The notes under the pieces: model-generated
Seen by the model: only the letters and a program-made list of their open reading frames with translations
Told to the model about the DNA's origin: nothing
Databases searched by the model: none
Made by a program: the position numbers and the translations under genes
Assembly (NCBI RefSeq): GCF_003353065.1
Contig: NZ_CP027806.1
Coordinates: 778,997-842,996 of the forward strand
DNA: 64,000 nucleotides
Origin: Cyclonatronum proteinivorum
GTDB lineage: Bacteria; Bacteroidota; Rhodothermia; Balneolales; Cyclonatronaceae
Reading direction: 5' to 3'
Part shown: piece by piece, positions 34,294-44,141 of the stretch
How the letters are laid out: the number at the start of each line of letters is the position of its first letter
How positions within the stretch are numbered: position 1 is the first letter of the stretch

Positions 34294-37185
34294 ATGCCTG
34301 AAGTTTTTACCGACACCCTGCTTCGCCGTCTGTATGCCAATGATGCATCCATGTACGAGGAATTGCCGGAGGGCGTCTGCTTTCCGCAGTCAGCCGATGA
34401 CCTGATCGGGCTGGTACGCCAGGCAGCTCTAAGCGGGAGCAGTATTACGGCCCGGGCGGCGGGTACGAGTCTTGCCGGACAAACAACCGGGGGCGGCATC
34501 ATTGCAGATACCTCGCGCCACATGAACCGCATCCGCGCTATTGATCCCGACCGGAGAGAAGCGGTTGTTGAGCCCGGCGTTATCCGCGATACCCTGAACC
34601 GGAAGGCTGCAGCATTCGGCCTTAAATATGGTCCAGACACCTCAACGACCAACCGCTGCATGTTTGGCGGCATGATCGGAAACAATTCAGCAGGATTGTA
34701 CTCGCTAAAGTACGGATCTGCAAGGGAGCACATCATCCGGATTGAAGCTGTGCTTGACGATGGCAGCCCCGTAATTTTTGGTCCGCTATCCGATGAGGAA
34801 CTTGAAGCCAAAACCCGGCTTGATACCCGGGAAGGCGAAATATACCGGCAAATGCTGGCGCTGCTGAAAACCCACAAGCAGGCCATTCTCGAGCATTATC
34901 CGCATCCGGAAGTTGTGCGCCGAAACACCGGCTATGCCCTGGACCGGTTGTGTGAAATGTCCCCGCTTAGCCCGGGCGGGCGGGCCTTTAACCTTGCAGA
35001 ACTGCTTTGCGGCAGCGAAGGTACCCTCGCGCTCATGCATGCCGCAACGGTCAGGCTCGTGCCCGCTGAACCCTTCCGGGTGTTGCTCATTCCTCATTTT
35101 GCGACGCTCGCTGAAGCCATGCATGCCACCGTCGAGGCTGTTTCACACCGTCCGGCTGCGGTTGAACTGATTGATGACATCATCATTGGCGCTACGGAAG
35201 GTAACCTGGAGCAGCAGCGCAACCGCTTCTTCCTTGAAGGCAAGCCGAAGTGTTTGCTCATTATCGAATTTGAGGGTTATGACCCATCTGTACTTCTGAA
35301 ACAGTCAAATACCTGTGCGCAGGCCATGCAGCAAGCCGGCTACGGCTACGCTTTTCCTGTGATCGCTGAGCCGGATAAAATGCGGCGCGTTTGGGACCTG
35401 CGCAAAGCCGGACTCGGTCTGCTTATGGGGCTTTCAGCCGACGCCCGCACGCCTACGTTCACGGAGGACACAGCCGTTCGCGTGCAGGATCTGCCGGACT
35501 ATGTTGCTGATTTTGAAGCCATGATGCAGCGCTACGGTACAAGTTGCGTGTACTATGCGCATGCCTCAGTAGGGGAGCTGCACCTGCGTCCGGCTATTGA
35601 CATCACCCGGCCGGAGGGCGTTGAGAAGATGAAGCGGATGGCAGAAGAAGTTGCGGGTCTCGTCCGCAAATACCGCGGATCACTTTCGGGAGAACACGGG
35701 GACGGACGCGCGCGAGCGCCCTACATCCGCACGGTTCTTGGGGACGAAATGGTGGGTTTGCTGGAACAAGTTAAGCGTATCTGGGATCCGCACAACAGAT
35801 TCAATCCGGGAAAAGTAGTTAACCCAAAGCCTATTGATACGCAGCTTCGTTACAGTCCTGAGCAAAAAATGCCGGAAGCTGACACCGTTTTTCAGTGGAG
35901 GAAAGAAGGTGGTTTCGGGCAGGCCTTGCAGCTTTGCAATGGTGCAGGCGTGTGCCGGAAGCGTGCAGAAAGCGGCGGGACCATGTGCCCGAGCTATATG
36001 GCTACGCTGGATGAAAAGGACAGTACCCGCGGGCGCGCCAATGTATTCAGGCAGCTGTTCCAGGCTAAGGGAACCGGGGCGTTTAGCAGTGAAGAAATCC
36101 GTGAAGCCCTGCGCTACTGCCTGAGCTGTAAAGCCTGTAAATCTGAGTGTCCTGCCAACGTGGATATGGCACGGATGAAAGCTGAGTTTATGCAAGGATG
36201 GCATGATCAGAACGGCAGCAGCTTCGCGCAAAGATTTTGGGCCAATCCGTTTCCGTGGCTGGAGCTGGGCGCCCGTTTCCCACAGCTTTCAAATGCTATT
36301 GCCGCCAGCAATCCCGGTCATTTTGTGATGGAGCGCCTTATCGGCCTTCATCCGGAACGACAGCTGCCGCGCTTTGCTGAAGTTAGTTTTACGGGATGGC
36401 TTAAAGAAAACTTTTCGCGTTTCCGCCATGCCGGAAAGCGGCCTGCTTCACCAAAGCCGCCGGTACTGCTGCTCGTTGATCCGTTTACAGATTTGCATGA
36501 ACCGGAGCAGGCCATTGCTGCCCTCGAGGTGCTTTATGCTGCAGGAGCTGAAGTGCTTCCTCCTGTTGTTGCCTCCTGCGGCCGTACGCAGATTTCTTCA
36601 GGTTTTCCGCGAGAGGCGGTCAAGGTCATACAAACGCTCCTTCCCCGACTCGGTGCTGCACTTGCACGCGGTGCCGTGATTGCCGGTCTCGAGCCTTCCG
36701 AACTGCTCACCCTGCGCGATGAGCTGCCCGATTTAATCCCTTCCGGCGATACCCATGCGCAAACGGCAGCTGCGCTACAGGAACATGCGCTGCTTTTTGA
36801 AGAGTACATCGCGCGCTATGTCACCCCTGAAGAAGGCCGCCGTCTCTTCAGAAGCCGGCAGGAGCCCGTGCTGGTTCACGGACATTGCTACGTGAAAGCG
36901 CTGACCGGCACAGCGGAACTGATGCAGTCGTTACAGCTTGCCGGCTATGATCCGGAGGAAACCGACAGCGGCTGCTGTGGTATGGCCGGTAGTTTCGGGT
37001 ATAAAGCGGAAACATGGGACCTTTCGCAGCAAATCGGAGCACAACGATTGTTTCCGGCAGTCAGAGCCCAAAGAAAAGACAGCCTGATTTGTGCGCACGG
37101 CTTTTCCTGCCGGCATCAGATAGCGGATGGTACAGGCAGGGAAAGCCTGCACCCGGCACGATTACTTCGGACTGCACTTCGTTAA
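34294..37185 (+). CDS. FAD- and Fe-S-dependent oxidoreductase (GlcD-GlcF/YdiJ type)
   Basis: A 963-aa fusion. The N-terminal half is a PCMH FAD-binding domain (AAGTSLAGQTTGGG) with an FAD-oxidase C domain (SGEHGDGRARAPY). The C-terminal half has two 4Fe-4S clusters, one in CRKRAESGGTMCPS and one in CLSCKACKSECPANV, followed by the cysteine-rich CCG-type motif SGCCGMAGSFGY. The arrangement matches fused D-lactate or 2-hydroxyacid dehydrogenases. The exact substrate (D-lactate, glycolate or D-2-hydroxyglutarate) cannot be told. It is transcribed alone, 52 bp after the phosphatase gene. Confidence 0.92.
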   Translation: MPEVFTDTLLRRLYANDASMYEELPEGVCFPQSADDLIGLVRQAALSGSSITARAAGTSLAGQTTGGGIIADTSRHMNRIRAIDPDRREAVVEPGVIRDTLNRKAAAFGLKYGPDTSTTNRCMFGGMIGNNSAGLYSLKYGSAREHIIRIEAVLDDGSPVIFGPLSDEELEAKTRLDTREGEIYRQMLALLKTHKQAILEHYPHPEVVRRNTGYALDRLCEMSPLSPGGRAFNLAELLCGSEGTLALMHAATVRLVPAEPFRVLLIPHFATLAEAMHATVEAVSHRPAAVELIDDIIIGATEGNLEQQRNRFFLEGKPKCLLIIEFEGYDPSVLLKQSNTCAQAMQQAGYGYAFPVIAEPDKMRRVWDLRKAGLGLLMGLSADARTPTFTEDTAVRVQDLPDYVADFEAMMQRYGTSCVYYAHASVGELHLRPAIDITRPEGVEKMKRMAEEVAGLVRKYRGSLSGEHGDGRARAPYIRTVLGDEMVGLLEQVKRIWDPHNRFNPGKVVNPKPIDTQLRYSPEQKMPEADTVFQWRKEGGFGQALQLCNGAGVCRKRAESGGTMCPSYMATLDEKDSTRGRANVFRQLFQAKGTGAFSSEEIREALRYCLSCKACKSECPANVDMARMKAEFMQGWHDQNGSSFAQRFWANPFPWLELGARFPQLSNAIAASNPGHFVMERLIGLHPERQLPRFAEVSFTGWLKENFSRFRHAGKRPASPKPPVLLLVDPFTDLHEPEQAIAALEVLYAAGAEVLPPVVASCGRTQISSGFPREAVKVIQTLLPRLGAALARGAVIAGLEPSELLTLRDELPDLIPSGDTHAQTAAALQEHALLFEEYIARYVTPEEGRRLFRSRQEPVLVHGHCYVKALTGTAELMQSLQLAGYDPEETDSGCCGMAGSFGYKAETWDLSQQIGAQRLFPAVRAQRKDSLICAHGFSCRHQIADGTGRESLHPARLLRTALR

Positions 37186-37359
37186 ACCGTTTATAATCAG
37201 GCATGAATGAAGTATTAGTAATGCTTTGATATGGTTTGATTTAACACTAAATTCGACTTGCAGATGTACATCAAGTTACGATTCATTCAAAAAAAATAAT
37301 GAGCCCTGTTTGACGTCGCCTGCAATTCGTTAGACGTTTTAATCAATCTCATTACACTT

Positions 37360-37683
37360 ATGACACTTTACGTAGGAAATCTGAATTACCGGGCAGGCGA
37401 ACAGGATCTCAGCGAACTCTTTTCTGCATACGGAGAAGTTAAATCCGTGAGCCTGATCAGCGATAAGTTTACCGGCCGCTCCAAAGGCTTTGCATTTGTA
37501 GAAATGGATGAGGCAGCCGGCAATGAAGCCATTGCGCAGTTGCACGACACTGAATTTATGGAAAGAAGCCTCGTGGTAAATGAAGCGCGTCCCCGTGAAA
37601 ACAGAGATTTCCGTGGCGGAAACCGTGGTGGCGGAGGACAGCGCCGTAACGATCGTGGCGGATACGGCGGTGGTCGCTACTAA
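37360..37683 (+). CDS. RRM-type RNA-binding protein
   Basis: A 107-aa protein with one RRM. RNP2 is LYVGNL at the N-terminus and RNP1 is KGFAFVEM at about residue 43; the tail is rich in Gly, Arg and Asn (RGGNRGGGGQRRNDRGGYGGG). Such proteins are common in Bacteroidota and cyanobacteria and are often linked to cold response. It has its own terminator and no obvious operon partner. ATG 37360 gives the standard N-terminus. Confidence 0.95.
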   Translation: MTLYVGNLNYRAGEQDLSELFSAYGEVKSVSLISDKFTGRSKGFAFVEMDEAAGNEAIAQLHDTEFMERSLVVNEARPRENRDFRGGNRGGGGQRRNDRGGYGGGRY

Positions 37684-37713
37684 TTCACGATTCGACTTTT
37701 TAGCCTTATTTAG

Positions 37714-37740
37714 AAGCCGGTAGCGATACCGGCTTTTTTT
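37714..37740 (+). terminator. Terminator of the RRM gene
   Basis: AAGCCGGTA-GCGA-TACCGGCTT is a perfect 9-bp stem with a tetraloop, followed by a T run. Confidence 0.9.
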
Positions 37741-37954
37741 ATGCGATGCAGGCTCGCTGATAATCTTTGGCCGAATGCAGTAAGCGGCGGGTTCCAAAAC
37801 AGCCTGGGTCTGGCGATTGCTGGTTTTCCTGCGCCCGTTTTGAAGCTGAAACGGCATGGATTTTACTTCAACCTCAAAACGGAAAGCTGTATCATGCCGT
37901 TACCTCATTCACAATCAGAACAAACTGCATGTTTAACTATTCAGCAAAACTTTC

Positions 37955-38878
37955 ATGAAAGTCTATAAAGCAATTATTTTCATCCTTTTCAGCGCCGCCT
38001 TTCTGTTTTCTGCCGCGCAATTATCTTTCGCCGATCCTGAAGAAGCTCCAACAGCCTGGCCCAATCCGGATCTGCTCGTAGAAGCAGAAGACCTGCCGGT
38101 ACTCCTTCTTGAACCTGATGTGGTACTTGTGGATATGCGCGCCGAGGGCTTTGCGGAAGGCCACATCCCCGGCGCAGTCTGGTTTGGCGGCATTCCCGCC
38201 CTTGTAAATTCCACCCATGAAATTGAGCAGTTCCTGGTTGATGCGGATGCCTTTCAGCAGCTCATGCGAACCATTGGCGTGCGCAATGATTCCAGAATAA
38301 TTGTTTATGATGAGGGCAATGGTCTTGGTGCGAGCCGCCTGTTTTACGCGCTCAGTCTGTACGGACACGAGCAGGCCGCAGTCGTCAATGGCGGCATTGC
38401 AGCCTGGAAAGCCCTTGAGTTGCCCCTCGAGAAAGAAGCCGAAATTCCTATCCGCGGTAACTTCACCGTAAATTTTGACGAGTCGCGCTCCTGCGACATT
38501 ACTTTTTTGCTCGGCAATCTTGAGCGCGATGATCTCGTGGTTCTTGATGCGCGTTCGCCTGAGGAGTTTGACGGTTCAGAAGTTCGTTCTGAGCGCGGCG
38601 GGCATATTCCCGGTGCCGTAAATTTGGAATGGCGGAAGTTTGTGCTTGACGGGGAAGATATTCCTTTTTTTCGCTCGCCTGATGAAATTGCCGCACTCCT
38701 GGCAGACAATGGCATTACCCCGGATAAGGAGGTAGTAACGCACTGTCAGAGTAACGTACGCGGCTCGCATGCCTTTTTTACCCTGCGGCTTATGGGCTAC
38801 GACAGCGTTCGCGCATACGAGGGTTCATGGTTTGAGTGGGGTAACCGCGCTGATACGCCGGTTACCGGAAGCGAGTAA
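37955..38878 (+). CDS. Exported tandem-rhodanese sulfurtransferase
   Basis: A 307-aa protein with a signal peptide (IIFILFSAAFLFSAAQLSFA), so probably periplasmic. Two rhodanese domains follow. The first has VVLVDMRAEGFAEGHIPGAV and no catalytic Cys; the second has VLDARSPEEF, HIPGAVNLEW and the active-site loop VVTHCQSNVRGSH. The loop differs from the thiosulfate-type CRKG and mercaptopyruvate-type CGSG signatures, so the substrate is uncertain. The formimidoylglutamase-like gene follows after 26 bp. Confidence 0.9.
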   Translation: MKVYKAIIFILFSAAFLFSAAQLSFADPEEAPTAWPNPDLLVEAEDLPVLLLEPDVVLVDMRAEGFAEGHIPGAVWFGGIPALVNSTHEIEQFLVDADAFQQLMRTIGVRNDSRIIVYDEGNGLGASRLFYALSLYGHEQAAVVNGGIAAWKALELPLEKEAEIPIRGNFTVNFDESRSCDITFLLGNLERDDLVVLDARSPEEFDGSEVRSERGGHIPGAVNLEWRKFVLDGEDIPFFRSPDEIAALLADNGITPDKEVVTHCQSNVRGSHAFFTLRLMGYDSVRAYEGSWFEWGNRADTPVTGSE

Positions 38879-38904
38879 ACTCCACACTGTGAACTAAAAA
38901 ACTC

Positions 38905-39891
38905 ATGTTACGGCCTGTCTCGCTTACCGGACTGGGAATTCCTGAAACCGCCCCCGATGACGTTCGGATCGGTCGTTTGATTTCTCTGAAGGAGGAGGAA
39001 GCTCACCTTACTCCTCCTTCTCTACAAAAGGATGCCTTTAGGGTTTGCATACTTGGGTTTGAGAGTGATGAAGGCGTTCGGCGGAACGGGGGCAGGGTCG
39101 GTGCTTCCCGCGCACCTGATACGATTCGGTCGGCTTTTTACCGGATGACTCCGGACCCCCAGGATAATGATGCGTTCAAAACGCTGATGGCTAAGACGAT
39201 AGACTTTGGTAATTTGCCTGCCAATGCGCTTGAGCTGTCTGATGCGCAGCAAAAATTGGGTATTGTTGCGGCAACGCTACTCCGAAATAACGTTATTCCG
39301 GTGGTCATCGGGGGTGGGCACGAAACTTCGTTTGGTCATTTTTTGGGATACGCCGAAGCCGGAATACCGGTGAGCATTATAAACTGGGATGCACATGCGG
39401 ATGTGCGTCCGCTTAAAAATGGCCTTCCGCACTCCGGCAGCCCGTTTTATCAGGCGCTTGAGCACAAAAGCGGCATGCTGCGGGCGTACACCGTAGCCGG
39501 TTTGAAACGGCAAAGTACGGCCAAATCACACCTCGATTATCTTCATCAGAAAATGACGGAAGGACGGGCGAAGTGGTTTTTTAAAGGAGAGCTAAATAAG
39601 CGGATGATGGGTAACCTCTATGACCGGCAAAAAGGCGCCATAATGGTCACGATGGATATGGATGCGCTCTCACAGCACATCGCGCCCGGCGTAAGTGCAC
39701 CCAACCCTGATGGTATTCCTCTTGATCTGTGGCTGCATGCAGCGTACTGTGCGGGAAAACACCCGCGGGTCCGGTCTTTTGACCTTACGGAACTGAACCC
39801 TGCGTTTGATACCGACGGGCACACTGCGAGGGTCGCAGCGCTTACGCTCTGGACCTTTTTTAAGGGCTTGAGTGAGCGCTCAACTGCATAA
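38905..39891 (+). CDS. hutG: Arginase-family protein, formimidoylglutamase-like
   Basis: A 328-aa ureohydrolase. The manganese-binding motifs are VIGGGHETS, INWDAHADVRP and MVTMDMDAL, each complete. Similarity of the N-terminal region (SDEGVRRNGGRVGASRAPDTIR) to HutG suggests formimidoyl-glutamate hydrolysis to glutamate and formamide in histidine degradation, but no other hut gene is near; agmatinase or arginase activity remains possible. It is convergent with the ROK kinase gene. Confidence 0.85.
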   Translation: MLRPVSLTGLGIPETAPDDVRIGRLISLKEEEAHLTPPSLQKDAFRVCILGFESDEGVRRNGGRVGASRAPDTIRSAFYRMTPDPQDNDAFKTLMAKTIDFGNLPANALELSDAQQKLGIVAATLLRNNVIPVVIGGGHETSFGHFLGYAEAGIPVSIINWDAHADVRPLKNGLPHSGSPFYQALEHKSGMLRAYTVAGLKRQSTAKSHLDYLHQKMTEGRAKWFFKGELNKRMMGNLYDRQKGAIMVTMDMDALSQHIAPGVSAPNPDGIPLDLWLHAAYCAGKHPRVRSFDLTELNPAFDTDGHTARVAALTLWTFFKGLSERSTA

Positions 39892-39910
39892 CTTTACATG
39901 CGGATATATT

Positions 39911-40672
39911 TCAGCTGTGCGTTTCCGGTAAGGGGATTGAGTTGCCGGCGTGCAGGGCCGCTCCTAAAATGCCCGCATTGTTAAGGAAATGTGCCGGTTT
40001 CAGGGGTGTCCGAATATCAATGTACTGAAACGTTTTCCCGGCTTTATGGCTCAGGCTCCCGCTGATTACGAATAAATCAGGGTGAAAAATTTCCTCATAT
40101 TTCTGAAGCACATCTTCGAGTCGCTTCGCCCACTTCTTGCGCTTGAGGCCTTCATCGTGTTTGGTTTTTACGGAGGCGAGTTCGGCAGCGGTCAGGCCCT
40201 CCTCCATCGGAATGAAACCGAGTTCTGTGTTAGGCAGAAGCTGACCGTTTACAAAAACAGCGGAGCCAATTCCCGTCCCGACGGTGAGCAAAATAACAAT
40301 GCCCGGCACATTTCGCGCACATCCGAACTGAACCTCTGCAAGGCCGGCGGCGTCTGCGTCGTTGATGACGGCAACGGGGCAGTCGGTCATTTCTTCGAAC
40401 AAGGCGGCAGCGTTCACATCTGCCCATTGCGGGCTGAAATGCAGGCTTCGCACTACTACGCCGTTTCTCACCGGTTCGGGCAGGCAAAAGCCCACAGGGC
40501 CCTGCCATTTGAAATGGGAAACAAGCTTGTAAACCTTAGCTAACAGCTTGTGCGGGCTTGTGTCAGCGGGCGTGGGAATCCGGAAGTGCCCGCCTGTGAG
40601 CACTCCCGTTTTGCAATCTGCAACGCAGCCTTTAATCGCCGAACTGCCAATGTCGATTCCCAGTATTTGCAT
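39911..40672 (-). CDS. ROK-family kinase, polyphosphate glucokinase-like
   Basis: A 253-aa protein with the ROK ATP-phosphate site LGIDIGSSAIKG at the N-terminus, NDADAAGLAEVQFG with the catalytic Asp, and LTVGTGIGSAVFVNG. Length and sequence match strictly polyphosphate-dependent glucokinases (PpgK), which phosphorylate glucose with polyP. The usual zinc-binding CxCGxxGCxE motif of many ROK proteins is absent, as expected for PpgK. It converges with the ureohydrolase gene. Confidence 0.85.
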   Translation of the reverse strand: MQILGIDIGSSAIKGCVADCKTGVLTGGHFRIPTPADTSPHKLLAKVYKLVSHFKWQGPVGFCLPEPVRNGVVVRSLHFSPQWADVNAAALFEEMTDCPVAVINDADAAGLAEVQFGCARNVPGIVILLTVGTGIGSAVFVNGQLLPNTELGFIPMEEGLTAAELASVKTKHDEGLKRKKWAKRLEDVLQKYEEIFHPDLFVISGSLSHKAGKTFQYIDIRTPLKPAHFLNNAGILGAALHAGNSIPLPETHS

Positions 40673-40742
40673 GCGGCTGCGATAAATGTTTTGGTTTATT
40701 CAGGTCTTAGTGAATCCGGTTTAGCTTCACCCTAACATTTAA

Positions 40743-43700
40743 TTATGAGACGGCTTCCTGACCAATTTTCGTACAGGTTTTTGAGCCGGAGCGACCACAG
40801 CAATGCTTGAATTTCTTCCTGGGATCGAGCGGACAGGGCTCATTCCTGCCGAACTTCTTGCCAATCACAACCGGTTTCTGCGGTGCGTCTTCCGAGCGGT
40901 TGGTGGAAAGCTGCTGATCGCCCGAACTGCTGCTCGTGTAGTTGCCGGCGCCGTAAGAGCTTGCGCTTGAATGCTGTTCCTTCATACGGGCACGGTCATA
41001 GCGGCTTTGTGTTGGTGCGGCACCCATGCGAACGCCCTGCTGCTGATCCGGGGTAACCTGTGGCGCGGCCTTCCAAACCAGTGAAAGGGTTTCGGCATTC
41101 AGGTCTTCCATGAGCTTCATGAAGGCTTCGTAGGCTTCCCGCTTAAACTCACGCAAAGGATCCCGCTGTCCAAATGAGCGCAGTCCGACAGCTTCCTTGA
41201 GCTGATCCAGCTCGCGGAGATGCTCCATCCATTTTACGTCCACAATGGAAAGAACTGAAGCCCGCTGCAGCGCGATAATTAATTCGCGCCCTTTGCTTTC
41301 GAGCGTGCGTTCTACATTCAGCACTACGCGCAGCAAGCGGGCGCCGTCCGTGAACACCATGGTAACATCTGAAGAAAGATTGGTTACATTTTTATCATTT
41401 ACAATACGCTGCAGGGTTTCATAGATGCGGTCGCAAAGCATGTCATTTTTGGCCCGGAAATGCTTCACAGCCTCATCAAAGAGAAAATCCGCAACACCGT
41501 CAACGCCAAAGGCTGCCCACTTCTCGCGGTCGATTTCAACATTCACGCCAAGACTGCGCAGCATGCGCTCCTGAATATTTTCATATTCGGCACTTCCGTA
41601 ATGCTCCTCTGCAATTTTATAGACGTGATCTTCAAGCATGTCGAGGATATCACTCGTGAGCTTGTCACCGAGCAAAGCGTTGCGGCGGCGTGAGTACACC
41701 ACTTTTCGCTGATTGTTCAGCACGTCGTCAAACTCGAGCTGACGTTTCCGCATGCTGTAGTTGTTCTGTTCAACTTTGCTCTGCGCCCGCTCTAACTGCT
41801 TGGTAAGGAAGCGGTTCTGAATAACCTCCCCTTCCTCATGCTTGAACTTTTCCAGCGTATTGGCTATACGGTCAGATCCGAACAGCTTCATCAGATCATC
41901 TTCAAGCGACACATAGAACTGCGAAATACCGGGATCGCCCTGACGTCCGGCTCTACCGCGAAGCTGAAGGTCAATCCGGCGTGATTCGTGTCGTTCGGAA
42001 CCAATAATTGCAAGACCGCCAAGACCGAGAATTTCTTCACTCAGCTTGATGTCCGTTCCGCGACCCGCCATGTTGGTTGCGATGGTTACAGAGCCTTTCT
42101 GACCTGCAAGGGCTACAATCTCGCTCTCGCGGGCGTGCTGCTTGGCATTAAGGACTTCATGCTTGATGCCTGAGCGTTGTAGCATGCGGCTCAGCGTTTC
42201 GGAAACCTCAACGCTTGTTGTACCCACAAGGGTTGGCTGACCTTTCTGCTGATTTTCGCGCACCTTATTTATAATGGCATTGTACTTCTCCCGCTTGGTA
42301 TAGTACAGCAAATCATCAAGATCCTTCCGCTGAATCGGGCGGTTGGTCGGGATTTCTACCACGTCGAGATCATAAATTTCGTGGAACTCGGTATCCTCCG
42401 TTGCCGCAGTTCCGGTCATGCCCGAAAGCTTGTGGTACATCCGGAAATAGTTCTGCAGGGTAATGGTCGCATAAGTTTGGGTAGCGGCTTCGACCTTTAC
42501 GTTTTCTTTGGCTTCAATTGCCTGATGCAAGCCATCGGAGTAGCGGCGCCCGGCCAAAACACGACCGGTATGCACATCCACAATTTGTACCTTGTCATCC
42601 TGAATGATGTATTCCACGTCTTTTTCAAACAGGGTGTAGGCGCGTAAAAGCTGATTTACCGTGTGAATGCGCTCACTGCGCTCGGTGAATTTGAGATAGA
42701 GTTTTTGTTTCTCCTCCGCCATGGTTGCGCGCATGTCTTCAATGCGACGGGCGATTTCCCGCTCCCTTGCTTCTGCGTCAAGGCTGCTGTCAGCACGAAC
42801 TTCTTTTTCAACGGCTGCTTTTTGCTGCTCAAATGCTTCCTGTGCCTTGGATGTCTCGGTCCCGATGTCAGGAATTACAAAGAAGTCTTCATCTTCACCT
42901 GATTTGGTGATGAACTCCCGGCCCATGTCGGTCATTTCAAGGGAGTTCTGCTTCAGGTTAACAGCATAGTACATGGCCTCATCCACAAACGGCATGTTTT
43001 TGCCCTGCTCCTGCAGGTACAAATATTCGGTCTGCTGAATAAGTTTCTGAATGTGCGGCTCCTGCTGCAGCTTTTGAAGCTTGCGGTTACGGGGGAAACC
43101 GCGTGTTGCCCGGAACAGCTGAAGACCTGCCTTTTCCTCATCGCCGTTTTTGAGAGCCTGCTCAGCTTCGTTCACAAATTTGGTGATGAGCTTTTTCTGT
43201 GCCTCAACAAGGGCCGCGATACGGGGCTTGAATTCCTTGTACTTGGCGCCGGCGTCGTCCTGCGGAACGGGGCCGGAAATGATGAGCGGGGTACGGGCTT
43301 CGTCAATCAGGACGGAGTCCACCTCATCCACAATGGTGAAGTGATGCCCGCGCTGTACAAGCTCGTCTGCGCGGTGTGACATATTGTCGCGCAGGTAGTC
43401 GAAGCCGAACTCATTGTTCGTGCCGTAGGTGACGTCGGCGCGGTAAGCCTGCCGGCGGTCGGGCGTATTCGGCTGATAGCGGTCAATGCAGTCGACCTTC
43501 AGGCCGTGAAACTCAAAGATGGGGGCGTTCCACTCGGCGTCGCGCTGCGCGAGATAGGTATTAACGGTAACGACGTGCACACCGCGACCTACGAGCGCGT
43601 TCAGGTAGGTGGGGAAAACGGATACCAGGGTTTTTCCTTCACCAGTTTTCATTTCTGCGATTTTACCCTGATGCAGCACCATACCGCCAATCAGCTGCAC

Positions 43701-44141
43701 ATCATAAGGGACCATCTTCCACTCGGTCATGTTGCCGGCAACCATCCAGCTCTTGCCAACAAATCTGCGGCAGGTTTCTTTCAGGACGGCATAGGCCTTG
43801 GGCAGGATGTCATCGAGTACGCCTTCCACAATTTCAAGCCATTCGGTATCAAGCTTTTCAAGCTCTTCGGCCAGCGTGCGGCGCTCTTCAATCGTAATGC
43901 TCTCTTCATCGCTGTTGAGCCTCTTTTTAAGATTTTCAATGTCGGCGTCAACTTCGGTTGTAGCTTTTTTGATTTCCTGCCGGAACTCATCGGTGTAAGC
44001 TTTCAGGGCGTCATCACTGACGGATCTGAGCTCATCTTCATAGCTTTTAATTTCTTCAAGAACGGGCTGCAGCTTTTTGATATCGCGGTCGCTGCTTGTA
44101 CCAAAAATTTTGGAAATGCTTTTGATGATGGAATCAATCAT
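40743..44141 (-). CDS. secA: Preprotein translocase ATPase SecA
   Basis: A 1132-aa SecA, longer than the about 900-aa enterobacterial form, as in other FCB bacteria. It has Walker A MKTGEGKTLVS, DEVDSVLIDEARTPLIISG, and NMAGRGTDIKL. The C-terminus is a linker followed by a SecB/lipid-binding zinc motif, but the expected C-x-C reads CPL, leaving one Cys and then HCC. The second zinc ligand is therefore missing. The start is ATG 44141. It is alone on the minus strand, divergent from rpmH. Confidence 0.96.
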   Translation of the reverse strand: MIDSIIKSISKIFGTSSDRDIKKLQPVLEEIKSYEDELRSVSDDALKAYTDEFRQEIKKATTEVDADIENLKKRLNSDEESITIEERRTLAEELEKLDTEWLEIVEGVLDDILPKAYAVLKETCRRFVGKSWMVAGNMTEWKMVPYDVQLIGGMVLHQGKIAEMKTGEGKTLVSVFPTYLNALVGRGVHVVTVNTYLAQRDAEWNAPIFEFHGLKVDCIDRYQPNTPDRRQAYRADVTYGTNNEFGFDYLRDNMSHRADELVQRGHHFTIVDEVDSVLIDEARTPLIISGPVPQDDAGAKYKEFKPRIAALVEAQKKLITKFVNEAEQALKNGDEEKAGLQLFRATRGFPRNRKLQKLQQEPHIQKLIQQTEYLYLQEQGKNMPFVDEAMYYAVNLKQNSLEMTDMGREFITKSGEDEDFFVIPDIGTETSKAQEAFEQQKAAVEKEVRADSSLDAEAREREIARRIEDMRATMAEEKQKLYLKFTERSERIHTVNQLLRAYTLFEKDVEYIIQDDKVQIVDVHTGRVLAGRRYSDGLHQAIEAKENVKVEAATQTYATITLQNYFRMYHKLSGMTGTAATEDTEFHEIYDLDVVEIPTNRPIQRKDLDDLLYYTKREKYNAIINKVRENQQKGQPTLVGTTSVEVSETLSRMLQRSGIKHEVLNAKQHARESEIVALAGQKGSVTIATNMAGRGTDIKLSEEILGLGGLAIIGSERHESRRIDLQLRGRAGRQGDPGISQFYVSLEDDLMKLFGSDRIANTLEKFKHEEGEVIQNRFLTKQLERAQSKVEQNNYSMRKRQLEFDDVLNNQRKVVYSRRRNALLGDKLTSDILDMLEDHVYKIAEEHYGSAEYENIQERMLRSLGVNVEIDREKWAAFGVDGVADFLFDEAVKHFRAKNDMLCDRIYETLQRIVNDKNVTNLSSDVTMVFTDGARLLRVVLNVERTLESKGRELIIALQRASVLSIVDVKWMEHLRELDQLKEAVGLRSFGQRDPLREFKREAYEAFMKLMEDLNAETLSLVWKAAPQVTPDQQQGVRMGAAPTQSRYDRARMKEQHSSASSYGAGNYTSSSSGDQQLSTNRSEDAPQKPVVIGKKFGRNEPCPLDPRKKFKHCCGRSGSKTCTKIGQEAVS

